From NCBI GenBank assembly GCA_903895475.1, contig CAITUF010000087.1, positions 1 to 6,283 on the forward strand: DNA of 6,283 nt. The letters are read 5' to 3'. A program made the position numbers and the translations under genes. Below are positions 1-6,283 of this stretch, piece by piece; within the stretch, counting starts at the first letter, position 1, and every line of letters starts with the position of its first letter. Source of the stretch: an uncultured Opitutia bacterium. Lineage in GTDB: Bacteria > Verrucomicrobiota > Verrucomicrobiia > Opitutales > UBA953. Below the pieces are notes generated by a model. That model saw only the letters and a list, made by a program, of their open reading frames with translations. It ran no database searches and was not told the origin of the DNA.

Positions 1-1355
1 ACGGCGAGCCGCCGAGCTATAATCCGAAGTCAGCCCTGCGCACGCCGAACCTCGATAAGTTCGCCACGCAAGGAATGCGGTTCACGGATGCGCACACGGC
101 CGCGGCAGTTTGCACCCCAACGCGCTACGGCCTTCTCACGGGGCGCTATCCGTCCCGCATCGGGCAGTTTGGCGTGCTGACCACGTTCTCCAAGCCGATT
201 ATCCCTCCGGGTCGCCCGACGGTGGCATCGTTGCTCAAGTCGCAGGGTTATACGACGGCCTGCATCGGCAAGTGGCACCTCGGCATGGATTGGGTAGCGG
301 GTAAGCCGGGTAGCGAAAAGGAAGTACCGATCGGGGCGAAGATGATTGGTGGTCCCAATGCGCTTGGGTTCGATTACTTTTACGGCTTCACGCACGCGCG
401 GAACATCGGCACCATCATCGAGCAGGACCATGTGGTCGCCCATGTGGCGCCGGTGGAAAATCAGCCGCTCATGGCGAAGAAAGTGGTGGAGTGGATCGAC
501 CAAAGGAAAGCGAGCGAGCCGTTCTTTCTCTACTTCCCGGTCGGTATTCCGCATGAGCCAAACGTACCCTCGGAGGAATTTATCGGAAAGAGCGGTGCCA
601 AGGACTTGGTGAAGAACGACCCGAAGTATGGTGACTGGCTTTTCGAGGGCGATGCCTTCCTGGGAAGGATTCTTGAAGCGCTGGAGCGGAATCACCTCGC
701 GGAGAACACCCTCATCATCGTCACCAGCGATAACGGGGCCGAACATCGCATCTACGAGCCGTTACGTGAATCCAAGCGCAGTATCTATGAAGGCGGGCAT
801 CGGGTTCCGTTCATCGTGCGCTGGCCGGGTAAGGTGAAGCCTGGCACGGTGAATGACCACACCGTTTGCCTCAATGATCTCTTGGCCACCGCCGCTGAAA
901 TCACCGGTACGAAAGTCCCCGCTGGTGCCGGCGAGGACAGCGTGAGCTTGGTTCCGGAATTGCTCGGTGCCGCGAAGGACGGCGTACGCGAAGCCACCAT
1001 CCATCAGTCCGCCGCGGGCGACCTGGCCCTTCGACAGGGTCCTTGGAAATTAATTTTCCACAAGGACGGCCGACGCGAACTCTTTAATCTGCAAATCGAC
1101 TTAAGTGAAAAGACCAATGTGAGCGCGGCGAACGAGGAGATTGTCCGATCGATGACTACGCTCATGCAGCGCTATATCACCGATGGTCGTAGTACGGTAG
1201 GGGTGGCACAGAAGAATGATTTCACCCTCTCCCTCGGCGCCCGTGAAACCAAAGATAAAAGTAAGAAGAAAGACCCCAAGGCGGCCGCAGCGATGAAATC
1301 GACGGCCGAGCGGGCGCGCGAAATGGCTTTGGCTGCGGACGCTTCTTTTGATTAA
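1..1355 (+). CDS. Secreted type I sulfatase (arylsulfatase A-like), 5' end missing
   Basis: This is the C-terminal 450 residues of a formylglycine-dependent sulfatase, which hydrolyses sulfate esters. The first complete codon starts at 3 and the frame is open to the left edge, so the Met codon at 75 is internal. Visible motifs, numbered from the first complete codon, are the signature CTPTR with the cysteine to be converted to formylglycine at residue 37 (codon 111-113), GKWHLG with Lys90 and His92, a GIPH histidine at 184, the metal-binding SDNG at 242-245, and Lys258 just before YEGGHRVPF. The signal peptide and the first Asp-Asp metal motif are expected in the missing 30-45 residues. The C terminus ends in a lysine/alanine-rich stretch (codons from 1251) beyond the usual sulfatase fold. 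The gene converges on the minus-strand unit that ends at 1447. The family is certain; the substrate cannot be read from the sequence. Confidence 0.95.
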   Translation, partial: GEPPSYNPKSALRTPNLDKFATQGMRFTDAHTAAAVCTPTRYGLLTGRYPSRIGQFGVLTTFSKPIIPPGRPTVASLLKSQGYTTACIGKWHLGMDWVAGKPGSEKEVPIGAKMIGGPNALGFDYFYGFTHARNIGTIIEQDHVVAHVAPVENQPLMAKKVVEWIDQRKASEPFFLYFPVGIPHEPNVPSEEFIGKSGAKDLVKNDPKYGDWLFEGDAFLGRILEALERNHLAENTLIIVTSDNGAEHRIYEPLRESKRSIYEGGHRVPFIVRWPGKVKPGTVNDHTVCLNDLLATAAEITGTKVPAGAGEDSVSLVPELLGAAKDGVREATIHQSAAGDLALRQGPWKLIFHKDGRRELFNLQIDLSEKTNVSAANEEIVRSMTTLMQRYITDGRSTVGVAQKNDFTLSLGARETKDKSKKKDPKAAAAMKSTAERAREMALAADASFD

Positions 1356-1388
1356 CCCCAGACTGCGATATCGAGATAAGGGGCGCTC

Positions 1389-1404
1389 GGTCTAAAGGTA
1401 GACC
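1389..1404. repeat. Short perfect inverted repeat in the convergent gap
   Basis: GGTCTA at 1389-1394 and TAGACC at 1399-1404 form a perfect 6-bp stem with the 4-base loop AAGG. It lies 33 bases past the stop of the plus-strand sulfatase. No T-run follows, so it is not a canonical terminator on its own. Together with the stronger hairpin at 1419-1439 it may help separate the two converging transcripts. Confidence 0.4.
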
Positions 1405-1416
1405 TTAGGCGGCAAC

Positions 1417-1442
1417 TAGGACAGCACGTGGTGCTGTCCCTA
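1417..1442. terminator. Strong hairpin between convergent genes, possible bidirectional terminator
   Basis: GGACAGCAC at 1419-1427 pairs perfectly with GTGCTGTCC at 1431-1439 around the loop GTG. Bulging C1440 allows two more A-T pairs (1417-1418 with 1441-1442). It sits between two converging genes, 63 bases after the sulfatase stop and 7 bases after the stop of the minus-strand gene, which is the expected place for a shared terminator. Neither side has a good T-run, so termination is inferred from position and structure only. The perfect palindromic form would also fit a dispersed intergenic repeat. Confidence 0.45.
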
Positions 1443-1446
1443 TCTG

Positions 1447-2784
1447 TCATTTACCGAGCTCGATCGACTTCACGCGCGCGCTGATGGTCTGCGTGGAAAT
1501 CGTGAGGGCGGCGCGATGGTAGGCGCCGTCGTAGCCAGCCTTGGGAACTGGGATGACGAGTCGGCGCATCTGGCCATCGGCGACCAACGGTAGCGGTAGT
1601 TGGATATCTGTGCCGCCCGTATTCAAAGGGTGTTTGCTGAGCGTGAGCGTCGCCTTCGCACCTTCACCGCTGAAGGCTGCCTCGATGGTCAGCGTGGTTG
1701 CTTGTTCGGCCTGCCAGAAGGTGAGGGGGCTGAGCGCGCGAAGGGGGGTCTTGCCGTCCGGGCGGAGATCGAGTTCGCCGCGGATCGGCCAGCCTGCATA
1801 CGTGCCGACTCCCGCATAGAACCAGCCTTGGCGGTCGGAGGTGAAGCGCCAGCGTGGGGCTGGGGGGTGACGCATGGTAGCCACCTCTTGGGCGCGCGCG
1901 CGGATGGTGCTCAGATTGCCCACCACGAGTTCGTAGTCATACTCGTAGCGGATATCGTGATCGAGGATCTCCTTGCCTTGCCCGGCCAGATAGCCCGTGG
2001 CATTGGCGCGAGATGCATTCGGCCCAGGTTGGCCAGCGAAGCCGCCCGTGTGGTCCGTGAGCGCCGGGGTGATCAGGCCGATGCCTTCGTCGGCGGCATT
2101 GAGCAGGGCCGACCAGTGCTCCGTCGCTTCCCAATAAACCCACGGGTGTTTCGTCTTGGACTTAGGCTGTTCAGTAATGGCTTCGCCCGTGAAGGGGCGG
2201 GTACCGACGTAGCTGACGACGCGGAAGAATGCACCGTTCGCATAGAGCGCTGGGAATTCCTGCTGGCGCGCGGCGTAACGCGTGCGGTCGGAACGGGCAT
2301 TGGTCAGGCGTGAGCGTACCTTCACCCAGGACCCTTCGAGTTCGAGCCAGGAGTCGAAGGTGCACTCAGCGGGGACGTTATTGAGCGGCCATTGCATCGG
2401 GATGCAAGTCACGTGCAGTTTGTTGCCGTCGTTCTCGTGCGCGATCACCTTCGAGGGGTTCTTGAAGTCATCGCCGGTTTGAATCGGATTCCAGCCGAGG
2501 TGTTTCCAATGCTCGGAAGGGGACTGGCCTTTTTCCGTATACGGCACGGGTCCGGAGTAAAAGGACATCTGCACCTGCCGACCGAGGTCGTAGTTGTTGA
2601 TCAGGTTACGACCGCCCTTGGGCGCTAGGTAGACAATAGCCCCGCCGTGGTTGAGGTCGACCCCGACGCGGATGATGCCGTTGTCGAGGTAGCTCATCTT
2701 CGCGCCGGGCGGGAGCTCGTCGGCCGTGGGTTCGGCGGCGAATGTCAGCGCCGCACAGGCGAGCAGCGGGAGCAGCACGCGCAT
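1447..2784 (-). CDS. Secreted beta-rich protein of unknown function, galactose-mutarotase-like
   Basis: The 445-residue product starts with a classic signal peptide (Met-Arg, then a Leu/Ala/Val core, likely cleavage near residue 16-17), so it should act outside the cytoplasm. Cys10 is too early and in too poor a context for a convincing lipobox. Residues about 28-300 look like a beta-supersandwich of the galactose-mutarotase type: a DNGIIRVGVDLNHGGAI opening, alternating hydrophobic strands, and aromatic/acidic patches at 91-104 (EHWKHLGW) and 214-236 (PWVYWEATEHW, then ADEGIGL). Residues about 311-445 read as a second, jelly-roll-like domain (RWRF, QGWFY, then several amphipathic strands), possibly carbohydrate-binding. 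The ATG is two bases after the TAA of the sulfatase upstream, so the genes are co-transcribed and probably translationally coupled. The coding call is certain. I do not recognise a characterised enzyme; a glycan-binding or glycan-cleaving role is inferred from fold impression and context. Confidence 0.9.
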   Translation of the reverse strand: MRVLLPLLACAALTFAAEPTADELPPGAKMSYLDNGIIRVGVDLNHGGAIVYLAPKGGRNLINNYDLGRQVQMSFYSGPVPYTEKGQSPSEHWKHLGWNPIQTGDDFKNPSKVIAHENDGNKLHVTCIPMQWPLNNVPAECTFDSWLELEGSWVKVRSRLTNARSDRTRYAARQQEFPALYANGAFFRVVSYVGTRPFTGEAITEQPKSKTKHPWVYWEATEHWSALLNAADEGIGLITPALTDHTGGFAGQPGPNASRANATGYLAGQGKEILDHDIRYEYDYELVVGNLSTIRARAQEVATMRHPPAPRWRFTSDRQGWFYAGVGTYAGWPIRGELDLRPDGKTPLRALSPLTFWQAEQATTLTIEAAFSGEGAKATLTLSKHPLNTGGTDIQLPLPLVADGQMRRLVIPVPKAGYDGAYHRAALTISTQTISARVKSIELGK

Positions 2785-2786
2785 GC

Positions 2787-4325
2787 TTACTTGGCCGTGG
2801 CTTGCTTCTTGGCCGCAGCCTTGGCTTTCGCCTTGGCCTGCGGGCCGCTCTCGGCGTCGACGCCGGCCAGCGGGAAGCGTTCATCGGGCACGTGGTTGGC
2901 CGCCATCTTGGCTTCAAGGTCTTTGACGACCTCCGGGAATTTAGCCGCGAGGTCATTCGACTCCGCGGGGTCAGCTTCGAGGTCGTAGAGCTGCGTGGTC
3001 ACCTTGCCGGCAGTGGTCATCTGCTTGCCCATCTCGGTACGGATAGCCTTCCACTTGCCCTCCCAGATGGCCTGTTGTTCGCCGTAGCCAGGGAACTCAC
3101 GGTAGAGTGGGGTGCGGCGGGCTTCCTTCGAGCCGAGGAGCGTGGGCACGAGGCTTTCGCCGCTCTGGGTCGTTGTCACCTTAGCTTGGGCCAGTTCAGC
3201 GAACGTCGCGAGCCAGTCTTCAAAACCCGAGAGACGATCCGAGCGCCTGCCAGCCGCAACCTTGGCGGGCCAGCGCAGGACCGTCGGTTCGCGGACACCG
3301 CCCTCGTGGAGGGAGCCCTTGAGCCCGCGGAGTCCGCCGGCAGAGTTAAAGAACTTCGTGTTCACGCCACCGACATCGTGCGTCGCACCGTTGTCGCCTG
3401 TGAAGACGATGAGCGTGTTGCCCGCTATGCCGGCTTTTTCGAGCGCAGCCATGAGGCGGCCAACGTCTTTATCAAGGCGCGTAATCATTGCCGCGTAGGT
3501 GGCGAGCGGGGTGCGGTTGGGGACGTAGGAGCCCTTGGCGGCGGGGGCGAACGGCTTGTCTTCCGCGAATTTACCTTCATAAGGCTTCAGGTCCGCGGCG
3601 GGTAGCTGGAGCGAGACGTGCGGCAGCGGCGAGGCGAAGTAGAGGAAGAACGGACGTTGCGCGTTGGCGGCGATGAATTTTTCGGCGCCTGCGATGAAGC
3701 GGTCGGGCGCAAAGTCATTTCCAGTGAAAGCGGCGTAAGCCTTCGGGTCCTGCGGGTCGGCGCCGGTCGGGAATCCGCCGTGGCCCGGCACGCCCTTTTC
3801 GCCGTTGTCGAGCGGCACTTCCTTGCCGTCCTCCCAGATTGCAGGCGGGTAGTGGCTATGCGCGACCCATTGGCTCGTGAGGCCGATAAACTTGTCGAAT
3901 CCTTGGACGTCGGGTCGACCGGTGGAATCGTAACCACCCAGGCCCCATTTCCCGAAGGCGCCGGTGGCGTAACCTGCTTGGCGGAGGACATTGGGTAGGG
4001 TCGTGATACCCGTGGGCAGGGGAATCTGTTCGCCCTTGCCGACATCGAGGTTGTCACGGACGGGGGCGCGGCCGGGGTTGAGGCCGGTCATCAGCACCGA
4101 GCGCGAAGGCGCGCAGACTGGGCTGCCGCAATAATGTCGGGTCAGCACGAGACCTTCTTGAGCGAGACGGTCGAGGTTCGGGGTCAGGATTTTCTTTTGC
4201 CCCATGAAGCCTACTTCGCCGTAGCCCAAGTCGTCGGCCAAGATGAAGATAATGTTGGGACGAGACTCGGCGGCGAAGGCGAAACTGGCTAGGGCTAGTA
4301 GCAGTAGCGTGGGGAGACGTCTCAT
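2787..4325 (-). CDS. Secreted type I sulfatase with GKWGLG variant motif
   Basis: This complete 512-residue sulfatase begins with a signal peptide (MRRLPT, then a Leu/Ala core, cleavage probably after FAA near residue 19). Motifs in order are RPNIIFILADDLGYG with the metal ligands Asp31-Asp32, the formylglycine signature CAPSR with Cys71, FGKWGLGG with Lys126, PLPH with His236, TGDNG with Asp311 and Asn312, and LKGSLHEGG with Lys336. The unusual point is residue 128: most sulfatases have histidine here (GKWHLG), but this protein has glycine. All other core residues are kept, so it is probably an active member of a different subfamily and not a dead copy. The last 19 residues are a Lys/Ala-rich tail. 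The ATG at 4325 is supported by an AGGA Shine-Dalgarno (complement of 4333-4336) at 7-base spacing and by the signal peptide. It is the first gene of a two-gene unit with the beta-rich protein. Confidence 0.96.
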   Translation of the reverse strand: MRRLPTLLLLALASFAFAAESRPNIIFILADDLGYGEVGFMGQKKILTPNLDRLAQEGLVLTRHYCGSPVCAPSRSVLMTGLNPGRAPVRDNLDVGKGEQIPLPTGITTLPNVLRQAGYATGAFGKWGLGGYDSTGRPDVQGFDKFIGLTSQWVAHSHYPPAIWEDGKEVPLDNGEKGVPGHGGFPTGADPQDPKAYAAFTGNDFAPDRFIAGAEKFIAANAQRPFFLYFASPLPHVSLQLPAADLKPYEGKFAEDKPFAPAAKGSYVPNRTPLATYAAMITRLDKDVGRLMAALEKAGIAGNTLIVFTGDNGATHDVGGVNTKFFNSAGGLRGLKGSLHEGGVREPTVLRWPAKVAAGRRSDRLSGFEDWLATFAELAQAKVTTTQSGESLVPTLLGSKEARRTPLYREFPGYGEQQAIWEGKWKAIRTEMGKQMTTAGKVTTQLYDLEADPAESNDLAAKFPEVVKDLEAKMAANHVPDERFPLAGVDAESGPQAKAKAKAAAKKQATAK

Positions 4326-4332
4326 GGCTAAT

Positions 4333-4336
4333 TCCT
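4333..4336 (-). promoter_or_regulatory. Ribosome binding site of the 4325 sulfatase
   Basis: The minus strand reads AGGA here, within TAGGAA, seven bases before the ATG at 4325. It is the clearest Shine-Dalgarno in the window and fixes the start. The other two minus-strand genes with visible starts lack one this good, which fits starts that depend on coupling to the gene upstream. Confidence 0.6.
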
Positions 4337-4345
4337 AGGCAATCA

Positions 4346-4380
4346 GCCCCTTCCTGTCGAGGAAAGGGGCGGTTTTGTTT
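4346..4380 (+). terminator. Intrinsic-terminator-like hairpin with T-run, plus-strand orientation
   Basis: GCCCCTTCCT at 4346-4355 pairs with AGGAAAGGGGC at 4360-4370 (10 pairs, A4363 bulged, loop GTCG). GGTTTTGTTT follows at 4371-4380. This is the standard layout of a rho-independent terminator for plus-strand transcription. However, no plus-strand gene lies immediately to its left; that DNA is the 5' end of a minus-strand sulfatase. In the minus direction it would be a stem-loop in the sulfatase leader with no T-run after it. It may block antisense transcription, be a relic of an earlier gene order, or act as a leader structure. Confidence 0.55.
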
Positions 4381-4386
4381 GTCGGG

Positions 4387-4416
4387 TTGACATCTTATCC
4401 CCCCTTGGGCTTAACG
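4387..4416 (+). promoter_or_regulatory. Probable sigma-70 promoter of the tRNA gene
   Basis: A perfect TTGACA -35 box lies at 4387-4392. A weak -10 candidate (CTTAAC at 4410-4415 or TTAACG at 4411-4416) follows at 17-18 bases. The predicted start point near 4422 is just upstream of the tRNA at 4430, giving a very short 5' leader. The -35 match and distance to the tRNA are convincing; the -10 is poor. Confidence 0.5.
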
Positions 4417-4429
4417 AACCTTCCTTTCT

Positions 4430-4506
<77 letters not shown>

Positions 4507-4543
4507 AAGGAAAGCTTCCCCCGATTGCACGCCTTGGGTGGGT

Positions 4544-5893
4544 TTATTTCTTGGCCTTTTTGTCTGCCGCCTTGGTGCCTTGGGGGCTCGCGAACAGGGG
4601 GTCGATCAATTGCTTGTTCCAGCGGTCGAGCTCGTCGGACAGACGTCGCACGACCTCGGGCTGGGCGGCCGCCAGATTCTTGGCCTCGGACAGGTCCGCT
4701 GACAAATCGTAGAGTTCGTCCGGCTGCTTGCCGATTCGCACCAGTTTCCAAGGACCCGAGCGTACCGCGAAGCTCTGCCCACCACCGATGCGCCAGAAGA
4801 GCGGACGCATGAGCGGGCTGGTGGCTTCACCTTTAAGGTGCGGGATTAGGTCAACACCATCCAGCGGACGTTCCTTGGGCAAAGCGGCGCCGGCGACCGC
4901 CAAAACGGTGGTGGCGACGTCCAGCGAAGAGACGGATTCCGCGTAGGTGGAGCCGGGCTTCAACTGGGCAGGCCAGCTGACCACGAAGGGCACGCGGATG
5001 CCGCCCTCGTAAAGCAGGCCTTTGTTGCCGCGAAGCGGGGTGTTGTCCGCTCCCAGGGTCGCGGGCGTCCCACCGTTGTCGCTGAAGAAGAAGACCAATG
5101 TGTCCTGAGTCTGGCCGCTGGCGGCCAAGGCTTGGGTGACCGTGCCAATCGCGTCGTCGAGCAGGCTGATTTGGGCGAGGCACTTCCGGCGGACCGGGTC
5201 GGTGATGCCTGCGAACTTCTGCTCGCGCTCGGCGGTCGGCTGGTGCGGCGTATGCGGGGCATTGAACGCGAGGTACAGCATCCAAGGTTTGCCGTCTTCT
5301 TTCTGGATGAAGTTGGCCGCTTCCCGACCTAAGGCTTCGGTCAGGTGGGTGGGGATATCCGCGGTCGGTTTTCCGTTCCGGGTAAGGGGGACGTTGTATT
5401 CTTTCTGCTCATTGATGGCCCAGCCCGAGAACATGTGGCCGCCGCCGATGAAACCATAGGTTTGCTCAAAGCCTCGATTCCACGGGGCCTGCGCGGGGGT
5501 GGCCCCGAGGTGCCATTTGCCGATCCAACCGGTCCGATAGCCGGCTTCTTGCAGGTATTGCGGCAAAAGCTTTTCGGACAACGGCAAGCCTAAGGCGGGG
5601 TTCTTGGGATCGTGGGCGGGATTGTTCTCGTGCCCGAAACGCTGTTGGTAACGTCCGGTCAGCAAGCCCGCGCGGGTGGGGCTGCAGAACGGGTGGGAGA
5701 CGTAGCCGTTGGTGCAGCGGACTCCGGAGGCGGCGAGCGCGTCAAGGTGTGGCGTGGGTACGGCTTTGCCGCCGTTGAAGCCGACGTCGGCGTAGCCATG
5801 GTCGTCGCTGACGATGACGAGGATATTAGGACGACGACTTTCCGCTCCGCCGAGGGCGGTGGCGAGCAACGTCAAAAAAAGGGCGAATCGCAT
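4544..5893 (-). CDS. Secreted type I sulfatase
   Basis: The product is a 449-residue formylglycine-dependent sulfatase with a signal peptide (MRFALFLTLLATALGGA, cleavage near residue 17). Motifs are RPNILVIVSDDHGYADVGF with Asp30-Asp31, the signature CSPTR with Cys70, WIGKWHLG with Lys126 and His128, NAPHTPH with His214, FSDNGG with Asp272 and Asn273, and RGNKGLLYEGG with Lys291. All core catalytic and calcium-binding positions are present, so it should be active once the cysteine is matured. The C terminus ends in a short lysine-rich tail (TKAADKKAKK). A TTG at 5905 in the same frame would add four residues (MNPP) and overlap the upstream stop as TTGA. I prefer the ATG at 5893 because it gives a cleaner signal peptide; neither start has a clear Shine-Dalgarno, which points to coupling with the upstream gene. 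The substrate is unknown. Confidence 0.95.
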   Translation of the reverse strand: MRFALFLTLLATALGGAESRRPNILVIVSDDHGYADVGFNGGKAVPTPHLDALAASGVRCTNGYVSHPFCSPTRAGLLTGRYQQRFGHENNPAHDPKNPALGLPLSEKLLPQYLQEAGYRTGWIGKWHLGATPAQAPWNRGFEQTYGFIGGGHMFSGWAINEQKEYNVPLTRNGKPTADIPTHLTEALGREAANFIQKEDGKPWMLYLAFNAPHTPHQPTAEREQKFAGITDPVRRKCLAQISLLDDAIGTVTQALAASGQTQDTLVFFFSDNGGTPATLGADNTPLRGNKGLLYEGGIRVPFVVSWPAQLKPGSTYAESVSSLDVATTVLAVAGAALPKERPLDGVDLIPHLKGEATSPLMRPLFWRIGGGQSFAVRSGPWKLVRIGKQPDELYDLSADLSEAKNLAAAQPEVVRRLSDELDRWNKQLIDPLFASPQGTKAADKKAKK

Positions 5894-5901
5894 CGGTGGG
5901 T

Positions 5902-6283
5902 TCAAGGCTTTTGGAAGCTGTCCCCGTAGGCCGCCAGGCGGAGGGATTGCTTGTCGCTGGAGTGGTCGAGGTAGGCGCGGACGGTTTCTCCTTTCGCCAG
6001 TACCTTGGCCTCGCCTGGTCCGGGTGGAGGGTTCTTCAAGTCCATGACCTTGTAGACGACTTTGACCACGTCACCGGGCTTATGCCCGGCCTTGGAGCGG
6101 ATGACGGACTGGACGCTGGCGGTCACCTGCACGTCGAGTTGTCGGCCGTCTTTGTCCGGGGTGATCTTGACGTCGACCTGTTCGGCTTTGATGACCAGCG
6201 CCTCCGCCGCCTCGTCTTGGAGACGACGGACGTGGTCTGGCGAGATCGCGGCGTGCAGGGTGGAGAGGGCGAGGAGTAGGTAG
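5902..6283 (-). CDS. Small secreted protein of unknown function, N-terminus cut by window edge
   Basis: The open frame enters from the right edge (last full codon 6280-6282) and gives 126 residues ending in TGA at 5904-5902. It begins with YLLLALSTLHAA, clearly the second half of a signal peptide, so only a few residues are missing. A GTG at 6132 is internal and should not be taken as the start. The mature part starts with a helix-like stretch (SPDHVRRLQDEAAEAL), then alternating hydrophobic beta strands with KPGDVVKVVYKV (68-79), a proline-rich turn NPPPGPGEAKVL (84-95), KGETVRAYL (98-105) and AAYGDSF near the end. This pattern suggests a small beta-barrel such as an OB-like fold. There are no cysteines in the visible part. 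Its stop lies 8 bases before the ATG of the sulfatase at 5893 and overlaps that gene's alternative TTG start, so the two probably form an operon. I recognise no characterised function. Confidence 0.85.
   Translation of the reverse strand, partial: YLLLALSTLHAAISPDHVRRLQDEAAEALVIKAEQVDVKITPDKDGRQLDVQVTASVQSVIRSKAGHKPGDVVKVVYKVMDLKNPPPGPGEAKVLAKGETVRAYLDHSSDKQSLRLAAYGDSFQKP

Noticed and set aside
30..746. A 238-codon open frame on the minus strand
   Set aside because: It lies opposite the first sulfatase, whose motifs are unmistakable. The product is rich in Arg/His/Leu with no recognisable domain, as expected of a GC-rich antisense frame.
1600..2313. A 237-codon open frame on the plus strand
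   Set aside because: It is antisense to the secreted beta-rich protein, which has a signal peptide and coupled start. The product is an Arg/Ala/Gly-rich shadow with no family features.
2742..3605. A 287-codon open frame on the plus strand
   Set aside because: It crosses two real minus-strand genes and has no domain or ribosome site. It is explained by high GC content opposite the second sulfatase.
4508..4518. GGAAAGCTTCC as a terminator for the tRNA or the third sulfatase
   Set aside because: The stem is only four base pairs with a three-base loop and no proper T-run on either side.
5902..6132. A GTG at 6132 as the start of the small secreted protein
   Set aside because: The frame stays open to the window edge and encodes the hydrophobic part of a signal peptide upstream, so the true start is outside the window.

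Overview
The window is GC-rich (about 60% by eye) and densely coding. It carries three secreted type I sulfatases, two other secreted proteins and one proline tRNA. Several divergent sulfatases side by side, each with a signal peptide or an expected one and a lysine/alanine-rich C-terminal tail, is typical of the Planctomycetes-Verrucomicrobia-Chlamydiae group, most plausibly a Verrucomicrobiota or planctomycete that degrades sulfated polysaccharides. This assignment is an inference from gene content; no phylogenetic marker other than the tRNA is present.

Layout. (1) Positions 1-1355, plus strand: the 3' part of a sulfatase whose signal peptide and first metal-binding motif lie off the left edge. 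(2) Positions 1356-1446: a convergent gap with two short perfect inverted repeats. (3) Positions 4325 down to 1447, minus strand: a tight two-gene unit of a complete sulfatase followed, after only two untranslated bases, by a 445-residue secreted beta-rich protein of unknown function that looks like a galactose-mutarotase-type sandwich plus a C-terminal jelly-roll. (4) Positions 4326-4543: a non-protein gap with a terminator-like hairpin pointing to the plus strand, a TTGACA promoter and a plus-strand tRNA-Pro(GGG) with encoded CCA. (5) Positions 5893 down to 4544, minus strand: a third sulfatase. (6) Positions 6283 down to 5902, minus strand: a small secreted protein nearly complete at its N terminus, whose stop abuts or overlaps the start of the third sulfatase.

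How the genes could work together: the three sulfatases belong to clearly different sequence types, so they probably remove sulfate esters from different positions or sugars of one or more sulfated glycans outside the cytoplasm. The mutarotase-like protein is translationally coupled to one of them and is the best candidate for a glycan-binding or glycan-cleaving partner. No recognisable glycoside hydrolase, polysaccharide lyase, transporter, regulator or formylglycine-generating enzyme is visible in the window, so the locus is either part of a larger cluster or works with enzymes encoded elsewhere. The most interesting items are the uncharacterised coupled protein, the His-to-Gly change in an active-site motif of the second sulfatase, the shared basic tails, and the tRNA placed head-on between two sulfatase genes.
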